From G963662905 sp963676415 (GTDB taxonomy: Bacteria; Bacteroidota; Bacteroidia; Bacteroidales; WRLA01), in NCBI GenBank assembly GCA_963676415.1, contig OY781097.1:3162001-3226000 (forward strand): a stretch of DNA of 64,000 nucleotides. The letters are read 5' to 3'. The translations under genes were made by a program, and so were the position numbers. Under the pieces are notes generated by a model, which had not been told where the DNA came from, did no database searches, and saw nothing but the letters and a program-made list of their open reading frames with translations. Positions 34,596-42,934 of this stretch are shown here, in pieces. Positions within the stretch are counted from its first letter, which is position 1. Each line of letters opens with the position of its first letter.

Positions 34596-34603
34596 CAAAA
34601 CTA
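34596..34603 (-). promoter_or_regulatory. -7 box of the WbqC-like gene
   Basis: Minus-strand TAGTTTTG matches TAnnTTTG and ends 4 nt before the ATG, implying a leaderless transcript. Confidence 0.5.
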
Positions 34604-34614
34604 AGGAATTCCAC

Positions 34615-34958
34615 CACACACCCCCTTTCCCACTTTCCCACTCAAGGTCCCCGAGCGAAGTCGAGGGGCCCCTTTCCCACTTCCCACTTTCCACTTTCCC
34701 CCTTTCCACTTTCCCACTTTCCCACTTTCCCACTTTCCCACTTCCCACTTTCCCCCTTTCCACTTTCCCCCTTTCCACTTTCCCCCTTTCCACTTTCCCA
34801 CTTCCCACTTTCCACTTCCCACTTTCCACTTTCCAACTTTCCACTTTCCACTTTCCCCCTTTCCACTTTCCCACTTCCCCCTTTCCACTTTCCCCCTTTC
34901 CACTTTCCCCCTTTCCACTTTCCCACTTTCCACTTTCCCACTTTCCACTTTCCCACTC
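34615..34958. repeat. Minisatellite array B with GC-rich hairpin
   Basis: About 340 bp of 7-8 bp units (ACTTTCC, ACTTTCCC, CCTTTCC), interrupted once by the hairpin element at 34646-34670. Minus-strand frames read as endless KWESGKGESGK; unit lengths are not multiples of three, so these are not proteins. Confidence 0.92.
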
Positions 34959-34991
34959 AAAAAAACATTTGCAAAATTGCCCACCAAACCC

Positions 34992-34999
34992 TATATTTG
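34992..34999 (+). promoter_or_regulatory. Possible -7 box of the T9SS protein gene
   Basis: TATATTTG matches TAnnTTTG but lies 229 nt before the ATG at 35229, giving a long AT-rich leader. The interval 35000-35228 shows no gene. Confidence 0.4.
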
Positions 35000-35228
35000 C
35001 GTAATTATAACAGGTTATCAAGTGGAGCAAAGAGCGTGGAAGAAGGATGCTGAAATAAACAGTAAAAGGCTGTTTCTTATCATTTTTATGGAAAACCCAA
35101 AGGGATAATAAAAGATTGCCAATACAATCCAATATTTCTATGCCCCCGCTGAACCCAAAAGCCTGTAGATTGTTTAAAATAAAATTGAAGTGTTTGAAAT
35201 ATTTAAGTTTAAATAAAATTTAAGAATT

Positions 35229-37373
35229 ATGAAAAAGATTTTACTTTTGGTAGGAATTGTCATTAGTTTTGCTATGGTTTCTAATGCTCAGTATATTACT
35301 GCAGAAGATGATGCAAGCAATTATACTACTACTACATGGACAAATAATTCCAATGAAGGGTTTGGGTTTGGTGCTTGGAATATGTGGAATGATGGAAATG
35401 CTGGTACGTTTTTAGGCTCCAGTCATGCTGGTTTAATTGATACTGATGAAAAGGCTTTTGGCATGTGGGGTAATCCCGGTTATGCAAATGCTACCAGGTT
35501 AGTGCATGAGCCTCTCAATCCGGGCCAAAGCTTTAGCATGGAACTAAGCGTCCATTGGCGTGATGGAAACAGGGGTATAGATGTTCTTAACAGCGATTCT
35601 GAAACTATCTATAATTTTAATATATCTAATGCTGGATATGGTAATACCGGGTGGGATTGGGCAGAGAATTCTGCAATAAGATTAACTATCACACAAACCG
35701 GAGCTAATTCATTTACCGTAAGTGCATTTCGATTAAACGATGATGCGACCTGGACATCCACTAGTCAAACAGGAGTGGTTGCCGGTTTTAAAGCCTACGT
35801 TGGTGAAACAGGGGGTGACTCAGAAAGAAACTTTTATATCAATAATCTTAAAGTTGAAACTTCAGATCCTTCCGCTGTATCCGAGAATGCAGACGTTATC
35901 ATCAACGGAGATGTCGAACTAGGTCCCACTGAAACGCTTACAGTAAACGACTTAACAATTGATGGAAGTAACACGCTCACCCTCAAATCCACAGCCACCG
36001 GTACCGCTTCTTTGATTACAAACGGCACTGTTTCGGGGGATATTACTGTAGAAAGGTATTTAACTCCCTACTATGACGATACCGACGGGAAATACCATTT
36101 TATTTCTTCACCTGTATCAGCTCAAAAGATACAAGATGAAATGGATGGAGGAGAGGTCTCAGTTGAGAATTTTGTTACTGATCCACCAACAGCAACTACA
36201 GATTTTTATAAATTTGATGAAACAACAAACGAGTGGATTAACTCCAAAGATGATGTTGGGAATTGGAATAGCGGCATCGGTGCAACTTTCGGTGTTGGCA
36301 CAGGCTACCTTGTGGCATATAAAACTGATGCGGTTACCAAAAATTTTACTGGAGCTCTAAATAACGATGCAAGCTATGAAATTACTTGTACCCATACAGC
36401 TGATGGGGCAGAAGGCTGGAACCTCATCGGAAATCCCTATCCGGCAGCTATTGATTGGGATGCTGTTACTTTGGGCGATGGAATGGATAATGCGCTTTAT
36501 TATTATGATTCCGACAAATCAAAATATAGGTACTATATACATTTAGCAGGTGAAAGTGGTGCTTTGAGTTCTGGATCTCAGTATATTCCGGCCATGCAGG
36601 GTTTTATGGTACATGCCAAATCATCCGGTACAAAAACGGTTACTATTGAAAAAGCAGATTTAACACATTCCGATCAGGGATTTTATAAATCAGGCAATGC
36701 CTCAAATAGTGTTGATGGAAGCATGAAGATTGAGATTCTTACCGGAGATTTATCAGATGAAACATTTATCCATTTTCAATCGGATGCCACACTGGAATTT
36801 GATGGAAATTATGATGCCTATAAATTATTCGGGTTTAATGCCGAAGTGCCAAACATCTATACAGTAAATGATCAGGGAACAAAATTCGCAATTAATGGTC
36901 TGCCTGCATCTCGTGAGAATGAATTGAGCATTCCGCTTTATTTAAAGCCGGGAGTAGATGGGTTATTTAGTTTAAAACCAATAATTAACGACCTAAACAC
37001 TGCGATTACATTGGAAGATTTGGTTACAAATAACTTTGTAGATTTAAAGTCCGTTGAAGCTTATGAATTTGTGGCTTCTGCAGATGATAACCCAAACCGC
37101 TTCATCCTCCACTTCGGAACATTGACCGGAATCGAAGACCAAATCACAACGCCAAAAGCCTTCGCATACATCAACGGAAACAACCTCCACATCCGTAATA
37201 TGGAAGGAGGTTACACACTGCGTTTGAACGATATCAGCGGCCGCAACATCATGCAACAGCAAATCAACGGAAATGCTGAAATCGCCCTTCCTTCAGGCCT
37301 TAATGCCGGTGTTTACCTCCTTGAAATTACGTCCGGTTCAAACCGTACTGTTCAAAAAGTTGTCATCAACTAA
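35229..37373 (+). CDS. Secreted protein with T9SS type A sorting domain
   Basis: 714 residues. Signal peptide MKKILLLVGIVISFAMVSNA. Residues about 20-220 form a beta-rich, Gly/Asn/Trp-rich domain (WNMWNDGNAGTF, LSVHWRDGNRGIDVL, FYINNLKVE) that resembles a jelly-roll/lectin-like fold but which I cannot name. Residues 225-290 are a repetitive beta segment (DVIINGDVELGPTETLTV) common before large Bacteroidota secreted modules. The middle region holds GWNLIGNPYPAAIDW, typical of T9SS surface proteins. The last ~75 residues are the sorting domain (YTLRLNDISGR, LNAGVYLLEI, KVVIN). Expected to be exported by T9SS and released or surface-anchored. Followed by a clear terminator, then minisatellite array C. 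Confidence 0.88.
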   Translation: MKKILLLVGIVISFAMVSNAQYITAEDDASNYTTTTWTNNSNEGFGFGAWNMWNDGNAGTFLGSSHAGLIDTDEKAFGMWGNPGYANATRLVHEPLNPGQSFSMELSVHWRDGNRGIDVLNSDSETIYNFNISNAGYGNTGWDWAENSAIRLTITQTGANSFTVSAFRLNDDATWTSTSQTGVVAGFKAYVGETGGDSERNFYINNLKVETSDPSAVSENADVIINGDVELGPTETLTVNDLTIDGSNTLTLKSTATGTASLITNGTVSGDITVERYLTPYYDDTDGKYHFISSPVSAQKIQDEMDGGEVSVENFVTDPPTATTDFYKFDETTNEWINSKDDVGNWNSGIGATFGVGTGYLVAYKTDAVTKNFTGALNNDASYEITCTHTADGAEGWNLIGNPYPAAIDWDAVTLGDGMDNALYYYDSDKSKYRYYIHLAGESGALSSGSQYIPAMQGFMVHAKSSGTKTVTIEKADLTHSDQGFYKSGNASNSVDGSMKIEILTGDLSDETFIHFQSDATLEFDGNYDAYKLFGFNAEVPNIYTVNDQGTKFAINGLPASRENELSIPLYLKPGVDGLFSLKPIINDLNTAITLEDLVTNNFVDLKSVEAYEFVASADDNPNRFILHFGTLTGIEDQITTPKAFAYINGNNLHIRNMEGGYTLRLNDISGRNIMQQQINGNAEIALPSGLNAGVYLLEITSGSNRTVQKVVIN

Positions 37374-37392
37374 AAAATAATGCACACGTACA

Positions 37393-37428
37393 AAAAACTC
37401 CCGCACCATCGGTTTCGGGAGTTTTTTT
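37393..37428 (+). terminator. Rho-independent terminator of the T9SS protein gene
   Basis: Stem CTCCCG/CGGGAG (37398-37403 and 37416-37421), extended by A/T pairs, 12-nt loop, followed by seven T (37422-37428). Confidence 0.85.
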
Positions 37429-37435
37429 ATTTACC

Positions 37436-37668
37436 CCCACTTTCCCACTTTCAACTTTCCCACTTCCAAACTTTCCCACTTTCAAACTTTCCCACTTTCA
37501 ACTTTCCCACTTTCAACTTTCCCACTTTCAACTTTCCCACTCAAGGTCCCCGAGCGAAGCCGAGGGGCCACTTTCGCACTTTCAACTTTCAACTTTCAAC
37601 TTTCAACTTTCAACTTTCCCACTTTCAAACTTTCCCACTTTCAACTTTCCCACTTTCAAACTTCCCCA
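37436..37668. repeat. Minisatellite array C with GC-rich hairpin
   Basis: Units here are mainly ACTTTCA, ACTTTCCC and ACTTTCAA, more A-rich than array B. One hairpin element at 37545-37569 has the variant GCGAAGCCGAGG. The array ends directly at the promoter of the next gene. Confidence 0.9.
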
Positions 37669-37669
37669 C

Positions 37670-37677
37670 TATCTTTG
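37670..37677 (+). promoter_or_regulatory. -7 box of the hypothetical protein gene
   Basis: TATCTTTG matches TAnnTTTG, 9 nt before the ATG at 37687. Its -33 region lies in minisatellite array C. Confidence 0.55.
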
Positions 37678-37686
37678 CACCCAATC

Positions 37687-38271
37687 ATGAAACACACCTA
37701 CCATCTACAAACGGCATTCAACCCGGAATCAAGCAAAAGCATCCCGAACCTGATCGCTTTGCAATCCTTATTTGCAGATGCGCTGCACCGGATTTTGCGC
37801 ACAGAAATCACAATCCGAAACAAAACGCCCTATTTGCCTGGCATGAAAGCAAAGAAATTCGTTTTTCAGTTTCAATGTGATTTGGAAAAACTGCCGGATC
37901 AGTTTCAGTTCAAAATGAACCGATTTCTTTCTTCCGCTTTCGCAGTATCAGAAGTGTTTTCCATAGAATCGACATCAAATGATTACCAAGCCTGCTGGCA
38001 ATTTTTCATATCTCCAACGAAAACTGCGTTTATGCGGGATATAATCTTCTGCTTGCCGGTAAATCGGGAGGAATTGCGCAAACTCGCCATTACACTTCAA
38101 AATGAATCAACAGATATTAAAACCAACTTCGAAGATCAATCCGGAATTTTGGAGCTCAGAATATCCCGTTTCCAATCACCCGGCAATGCATTGAAATTTT
38201 TAAACAACCATCTTTCCAACCACCTAAAACCCAATCAAAGTATCTCCTCAAACCACCTAATAGCCACCTAA
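37687..38271 (+). CDS. Hypothetical protein between minisatellite arrays
   Basis: 194 residues from the ATG after the -7 box; a slightly longer frame starts at 37675. I do not recognise the family. It is a soluble, mixed alpha/beta-looking protein without signal peptide or membrane segment. Conserved-looking segments are KKFVFQFQCDLEKLPDQF, ACWQFFISPTKTAFMRDIIFC and SGILELRISRFQSPGNALKFL, resembling a small two-domain protein with a repeated 'fQf....P.' pattern. Codon use is like its neighbours, and the whole gene is bracketed by arrays C and D, which argues for a real gene that the repeats have spared. Function unknown. Confidence 0.6.
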   Translation: MKHTYHLQTAFNPESSKSIPNLIALQSLFADALHRILRTEITIRNKTPYLPGMKAKKFVFQFQCDLEKLPDQFQFKMNRFLSSAFAVSEVFSIESTSNDYQACWQFFISPTKTAFMRDIIFCLPVNREELRKLAITLQNESTDIKTNFEDQSGILELRISRFQSPGNALKFLNNHLSNHLKPNQSISSNHLIAT

Positions 38272-38542
38272 ACTTTCCCACTTTCCCACTTTCAAACTTT
38301 CGCACTTTGAATTTTCCCACTCAAGGTCCCCGAGCGAAGTCGAGGGGCCACTTTCGCACTTTCCACTTTCCACTTTCTACTTTCGCACTTTCCACTTTCG
38401 CACTTTCAAACTTTCCACTTCTCCACTCAAGGTCCCCGAGCGAAGCCGAGGGGCCACTTTCCCACTTTCAACTTTCCCACTTTCGCACTTTCCACTTTCC
38501 CACTTTCCCACTCTAAAGGTCCCCGAGCGGAGTCGAGGGGCC
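38272..38542. repeat. Minisatellite array D with three GC-rich hairpins
   Basis: Units ACTTTCCC, ACTTTCGC, ACTTTCC and ACTTTCAA with three copies of the hairpin element (38325-38349, 38431-38455, 38518-38542). Two carry GAAGTCGAGG or GAAGCCGAGG, and the last has GGAGTCGAGG. The final copy encodes the C-terminus of the helicase on the minus strand. Confidence 0.9.
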
Positions 38543-39958
38543 GCCAAAAAACCACTCATTAAAATTCACCAGAAACAATTTCTCCGTTGCGCGGGTCACC
38601 GCCGTATAAAGCCATCTGAGATATTCCCGGTTCAGGCGCTCTTCGGTAATGTATCCCGGATCAAGATAAACATGTTTCCATTGCCCACCTTGTGTTTTAT
38701 GGCATGTCATCGCATAGGCAAATTTCACCTGCAAAGCATTGAAATGCGGGTCTTCTTTCACGGCCTGCACTACTTTTTGCCTGGGGCCACGATCGGCATA
38801 ATGGGCGCAGGCTGCATCAAAAAAGGCGTTGTTTTGTTCCTGGGGCAATGATGCGCTGTCAATCATTAAGGTGTCGAGCATGATTTTTACTTCAATTTCG
38901 GGCTCATCCGGATAATCCGTCAGGCGCAGCATTACATCGGCAAAACGAAAACCAAATTTCTCGTCGCGACCTAGCACCTGCAAAACTTCGGCCATTTCGC
39001 CATTGGCGAGGAATCCGGCTTTGGAGTCTTCGGGCAGCCAGTAGTAGTTATTGCGCACAATCATCAACATATCGCCCGCACAGATTTCGTCATCACGGAA
39101 GAGGATGCGGTTGCGGATTTCGCGATTATAAAAATTGGCCCTTTTATTGGAATAACTGATGATGATGGCATTTTCTTCGCCATATTGCGCATAGCTGGAT
39201 GCAAGTTCTTCGCCCAGTTCACGCCCTGTGATGCTTTCGATATCACGGAAACCGTCAATGTCAAAAAAAGGCGGTGCAAAATCATCTTGCTCCAGTTTGA
39301 TGCGCAGGCGTGTGGCATTGGAAAGGATGCCGGAATCCGCGGCCTGACGCACGACTTGTTTCAAATTGAGCATTCCGGGCGTGAAATCAAATGCCGCACG
39401 CAGATAATCCAGATCCAGTGCCGGGCTGATATTCAAACCCACAGGAGGAAGCTGCGCCACATCACCAATGAGGATGGCGCGGCAGTTTTCGCCGCTGTAG
39501 ATATATTCCATCATATCGTGCAGCAGGTTGTGGTCTGTGAAAATGCCTTCGCCGCTGCCTTCGGAAATCATCGAAGCCTCATCAATAATAAAAATGGTGT
39601 TTTTATGCTTGTTTTTTTGTAAACGTAAGCTCACAACACCGCTTTTGAGTGTGTAGATGAAATAAATTTTCTGGTGGATGGTGTGCGCCCGCTGACCGGA
39701 ATAGGAGGCAAGCACCTTGGCAGCCCGTCCGGTGGGCGCCATCAAAACCGATTTCATATACACGCTTTTCAAAGCACGGATCAAGGCTGAGATTACAGAT
39801 GTCTTTCCCGTTCCGGCATATCCGCGCAATAAAAAAAGTGCTTCATTCTCGGTAAAATAGATGAATCGCGGCAAAACACGAAGCAGCTTCTCCTGCTCAG
39901 GCGTTGGCTCATGCTGAAATTCCGCCCTGATTTTATTATATAAATATTCCGTATTCAT
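38513..39958 (-). CDS. RecD-like ATP-dependent DNA helicase (superfamily 1)
   Basis: 481 residues from Met in MNTEYLYNKI; the frame extends to 40027 but would overlap the TamL gene. Superfamily 1B helicase: Walker A GYAGTGKTS (motif I), APTGRAAKVLAS (Ia), FIIDEASMIS (II), LIGDVAQLPPVG (III), a central insertion, then UvrD_C_2-like motifs (FAYAMTCHKTQGGQWKHVYL and LRWLYTAVTRATEKLFLV). Related Bacteroidota proteins are annotated as RecD-like helicases; a DNA repair or recombination role is inferred. The last ten residues (GGPSTPLGDL) are encoded by the GC-rich hairpin of array D, the second gene in this zone to end inside such an element. Confidence 0.9.
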   Translation of the reverse strand: MNTEYLYNKIRAEFQHEPTPEQEKLLRVLPRFIYFTENEALFLLRGYAGTGKTSVISALIRALKSVYMKSVLMAPTGRAAKVLASYSGQRAHTIHQKIYFIYTLKSGVVSLRLQKNKHKNTIFIIDEASMISEGSGEGIFTDHNLLHDMMEYIYSGENCRAILIGDVAQLPPVGLNISPALDLDYLRAAFDFTPGMLNLKQVVRQAADSGILSNATRLRIKLEQDDFAPPFFDIDGFRDIESITGRELGEELASSYAQYGEENAIIISYSNKRANFYNREIRNRILFRDDEICAGDMLMIVRNNYYWLPEDSKAGFLANGEMAEVLQVLGRDEKFGFRFADVMLRLTDYPDEPEIEVKIMLDTLMIDSASLPQEQNNAFFDAACAHYADRGPRQKVVQAVKEDPHFNALQVKFAYAMTCHKTQGGQWKHVYLDPGYITEERLNREYLRWLYTAVTRATEKLFLVNFNEWFFGGPSTPLGDL

Positions 39959-40004
39959 ATTTAACACTTTTTCCGTAACCGCCTTCATCACTTCGTTCTC
40001 CGCA

Positions 40005-42410
40005 CTAAAACGGATACCCGATACCAAAATTCCACATCACATCGCTGATCCTGGCTTTTTTATACACCCACTGATCTTCTGCGCCCGGATCTTTGATCGG
40101 CAGCGCGCCATCCACACGGATTACGAAAAATTCAAAATCAAAACGGAATCCCAAACCGGCATCTATGGCAAATTCTTTGTAAAAATCATCGAAGCGGAAT
40201 TCGCCACCCGGATAAACATCGCTGCTGTGCAGCAACCAGATGTTTCCAATATCGGTAAAAAGGGCTCCTTTCAGCGCGCTGTAAATCGGGAAACGGTATT
40301 CCACATTGGCTTCCAGCTTTATGTCGCCCATGACTTCATATTTGTTTGCGCCGGCGGCCTGATAAATGCCCGGCCCTAATGTTTTTAATTCCCAGCCGCG
40401 CATGCCGTTGGCGCCACCGCCATAAAATCCTTTTTCAAATGGCAGGGAGTTGGAGTTTGCGTAAGGCACGCCAATCCCGAAAATGGCACGCATCGCCAGC
40501 TGGTTGTTGCGGTCGAGATAGAAATATTGCCGTAAATCGGTGTCAAAACGAAGATACTGAGCATAACGGATGCCAAGCAAAGTGTAATTTCCGTCGGCAT
40601 TCTTATCTAATTTGATGGCTTCATCAATGGCATAGAGTAAATTGCCCGACGACTCAAAATTGAAGCGCATATAATGGAAATTACTGAAACTGCCGCGCTG
40701 CTGTGTGTTCTTTACATAGCTGTATTTCAAGGCAAAAATCATGTGATCGGAATACTGGGATGTCAGGCGGGGATTGTCGATTTCTTCAAGTCGTTCAAGA
40801 AATTCTTCCGAAGGAAATATTTTTACGGCATTCACTTCCAATGGAAACAAATAGTGTGTGACCTGTTGGTTCTGACTCCATTCATAACCTAAAGATGCTT
40901 TGGCAATAGTGCGCTCATAATCAGGGCGTCGCTGGTAATTCAGGCCAGTCAGTACGGAAGTGCGCGGGCGGAAATAACGCGGAAAACGCTGCGGGCTGAT
41001 CGGGCCTAAAAAGCGCGGAAAATACAGGCTGGCCTCAATCCCGGTTTCAACGGTATTGAAAAAAAAGAAATCTTTTTGCTCCTCGGCCTGATCGAGTGAT
41101 TGCTGCATCTCCAAAGCTCCTTTAAGCCGGATGCTGAATACTTCCGCGCCGTGAAAAGTGTTTTTGTTTTTTATAACCAGATTCCCTGCCAGGCCAAGCA
41201 TCCCGGCACTGTTAGTAGCTTCTGTTTCGATGAGAAAGGAATTCCGTTTGGCCTTGGCCATATCAATATGGCAGTTGAGCTTCCCGATAACCCCCGGCGG
41301 TGCGGCCAGTGTGCCCGGCAGTGTATCAAAACTTATCTGCACATAACGGAAAATAGGGAGCGTGCGCAATGCGGTTGAGGTTTTATCGACATCAAATTCG
41401 GAGTAAAAATCACGGTAGCCAAAATAAATCGAAGGAACCAAAGTCTTGCTACGCACAATCGGTTTCTGGCTGTACAAAAACCGGTAAACGCCCAGCGTGT
41501 CCCTCTCATGGCGATAGTGCATGCGCACATACTCCAGTGTGTCACGGTAGTTTCGGTTGGTGTGCAAAGGGTCCAACTGGGGATAAATGAAAATATCATT
41601 GATACGGAAACGCTTGCGAAACAGCTTGTCAACAATCAGTGAATCATTCGCCGGGCGACCGTCGGGCTGGCTGATAATCATGCTGATATCTAACTCATGA
41701 TTGTTCTGGCTACTGTCAATTTGAAAGCTTATAAAGTCCTCACTGATAAAAAAATAGCCTTTGTTTCGTAGCATATTGTTTACACGGCTTCGTTCCTTTT
41801 CAAGTACATAAAAATCGTAACGGGTTCCTTTTTTGATCAGGCTGTTGGCAGCATCCTCTAAAACTATGCGCCGTATAGTGTCGTCCGACGAATACTTAAA
41901 ATAATTTCGGATGCGGTAAGGTTTTTTTAGTTCAACCTCATAAGTAACGCGGGCTTTTTTCTTTTTGTAACGTGTCTTATTTGTGATATCCGCATTGAAA
42001 AAACCTTTGTTTTCCAGATATTTCTTCATCTGCCGCTGCGAAATCAGCACATCCGGTGCATTATAAATACTGGGAGGATCGCCGGCAGAACGTCGCAGCC
42101 ATCTTTTAAAACCCGTGGATTTTCCCCTTGCTGTTTGGTTGTAAATCCATAAGTTCAGGTCAAAAATGCCCATGAATTTCTTGTTCTCCGGCTGCACCAG
42201 ATAACCTTTCAGTTGGGACGAACCGACACCTTTGCCTTCGACTTTGATATTGTTTTTTACCAATAAGTATTTGCCTTCGGGCAGTTTGGAAGAAGGATTG
42301 CAGGCATACAAAAACGCATTAAAAACCATAAGTAGGTACAACCACAATTTTCCTTCAGGAAGTTTGGGAAGCAGGGAGCAAATATGCCGTAAGCGAGCTG
42401 TCATGTTCAT
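40005..42410 (-). CDS. BamA/TamA-family outer-membrane protein (TamL-like lipoprotein)
   Basis: 801 residues from Met at 42410, chosen because a TAnnTTTG box lies at 42436-42443; the frame stays open to 42491, which would place the start upstream of the promoter. The signal ends in a lipobox (FLYAC-N) near residue 38, followed by SSKLPEGKYLL, the usual start of Bacteroidota TamL. POTRA-like repeats follow (e.g. YLENKGFFNADI, MLRNKGYFFIS), then a C-terminal 16-strand barrel (about 440-801) with GGANGMRGWELKTLGPG and a final aromatic strand (MWNFGIGYPF). Role inferred: insertion of outer-membrane proteins, partner of TamB. Confidence 0.9.
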   Translation of the reverse strand: MNMTARLRHICSLLPKLPEGKLWLYLLMVFNAFLYACNPSSKLPEGKYLLVKNNIKVEGKGVGSSQLKGYLVQPENKKFMGIFDLNLWIYNQTARGKSTGFKRWLRRSAGDPPSIYNAPDVLISQRQMKKYLENKGFFNADITNKTRYKKKKARVTYEVELKKPYRIRNYFKYSSDDTIRRIVLEDAANSLIKKGTRYDFYVLEKERSRVNNMLRNKGYFFISEDFISFQIDSSQNNHELDISMIISQPDGRPANDSLIVDKLFRKRFRINDIFIYPQLDPLHTNRNYRDTLEYVRMHYRHERDTLGVYRFLYSQKPIVRSKTLVPSIYFGYRDFYSEFDVDKTSTALRTLPIFRYVQISFDTLPGTLAAPPGVIGKLNCHIDMAKAKRNSFLIETEATNSAGMLGLAGNLVIKNKNTFHGAEVFSIRLKGALEMQQSLDQAEEQKDFFFFNTVETGIEASLYFPRFLGPISPQRFPRYFRPRTSVLTGLNYQRRPDYERTIAKASLGYEWSQNQQVTHYLFPLEVNAVKIFPSEEFLERLEEIDNPRLTSQYSDHMIFALKYSYVKNTQQRGSFSNFHYMRFNFESSGNLLYAIDEAIKLDKNADGNYTLLGIRYAQYLRFDTDLRQYFYLDRNNQLAMRAIFGIGVPYANSNSLPFEKGFYGGGANGMRGWELKTLGPGIYQAAGANKYEVMGDIKLEANVEYRFPIYSALKGALFTDIGNIWLLHSSDVYPGGEFRFDDFYKEFAIDAGLGFRFDFEFFVIRVDGALPIKDPGAEDQWVYKKARISDVMWNFGIGYPF

Positions 42411-42435
42411 TAAATGATGAGTAAGCCTGAAAGGA

Positions 42436-42443
42436 CAAAAATA
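42436..42443 (-). promoter_or_regulatory. -7 box of the TamL-like gene
   Basis: Minus-strand TATTTTTG matches TAnnTTTG, 25 nt before the Met at 42410; it decides the start. Confidence 0.6.
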
Positions 42444-42577
42444 CAAATCCTGCTTCAAAGATGATTCCATAAAAATATTTATTCTATACAAGATTGATTG
42501 ATAAGGACTTATTGAGAAGAAAGAGGAGAAAATGGAATTTTTTTAAAAATAGCTCTTGCCAAATTAAAAAACAGGCG

Positions 42578-42585
42578 TATATTTG
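42578..42585 (+). promoter_or_regulatory. -7 box of the tRNA-Val genes
   Basis: TATATTTG matches TAnnTTTG. CTTGCC (42555-42560) gives a TTG -33 element about 20 bp upstream. Confidence 0.65.
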
Positions 42586-42627
42586 CAACCGCTTTTCAAA
42601 GCAGTACGATCATCAAGTTTTTGTTAT

Positions 42628-42702
42628 GGGAGCTTAGCTCAGTTGGTTCAGAGCATCTGCCTTACAAGCAGAGGGTCGCTGGTTCGAATCCAGCAGTTCC
42701 CA
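42628..42702 (+). tRNA. tRNA-Val (UAC)
   Basis: 75-nt cloverleaf. Acceptor GGGAGCT/AGTTCCC, D arm AGCTCAGTTGGTTCAGAGC, anticodon stem-loop TCTGC-CTTACAA-GCAGA with anticodon TAC, T arm CTGGTTCGAATCCAG, discriminator A. The 3' CCA is not encoded. Confidence 0.97.
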
Positions 42703-42749
42703 CAAATTGCCATGTGCAATTTAACGTAATTTTAATTTTATACAAGTTC

Positions 42750-42770
42750 AAATACTTTATTAAAGTATTT
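42750..42770 (+). other. AT-rich hairpin between the tRNA genes
   Basis: AAATACTTTA/TAAAGTATTT followed by a short T-run (42768-42772), in the 77-bp spacer. Possible processing signal or weak terminator. Confidence 0.4.
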
Positions 42771-42779
42771 TTAAATCAT

Positions 42780-42854
42780 GGGAGCTTAGCTCAGTTGGTT
42801 CAGAGCATCTGCCTTACAAGCAGAGGGTCGCTGGTTCGAATCCAGCAGTTCCCA
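42780..42854 (+). tRNA. tRNA-Val (UAC), second identical copy
   Basis: Identical to 42628-42702 over all 75 nt, including the immediate 3' flank CAA. The pair probably arose by tandem duplication and shares the promoter at 42578-42585. Confidence 0.97.
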
Positions 42855-42863
42855 CAACAGCAG

Positions 42864-42895
42864 GCCTGTCAGTATAAATACTGATGGGCTTTTTT
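42864..42895 (+). terminator. Rho-independent terminator after the tRNA-Val pair
   Basis: 12-bp stem GCCTGTCAGTAT/ATACTGATGGGC (two G-T pairs) with a very small loop, followed by TTTTTT. Confidence 0.85.
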
Positions 42896-42934
42896 ATTGC
42901 TAAGATTATTTTTTAGTAAAATTTGAGCGGTCTT

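Noticed and set aside
34575..35132. Minus-strand frames reading as long KWESGKGESGK proteins (also in other frames around 34600-34990).
   Set aside because: They are translations of minisatellite array B in several frames at once; the 7-8 bp units are not in phase with codons.
33782..38542. CRISPR arrays in the minisatellite zone.
   Set aside because: Units are 7-8 bp with no spacers.
42411..42491. Longer N-terminus of the TamL-like protein.
   Set aside because: A TAnnTTTG box lies inside it, and it would push the lipobox too far from the start.
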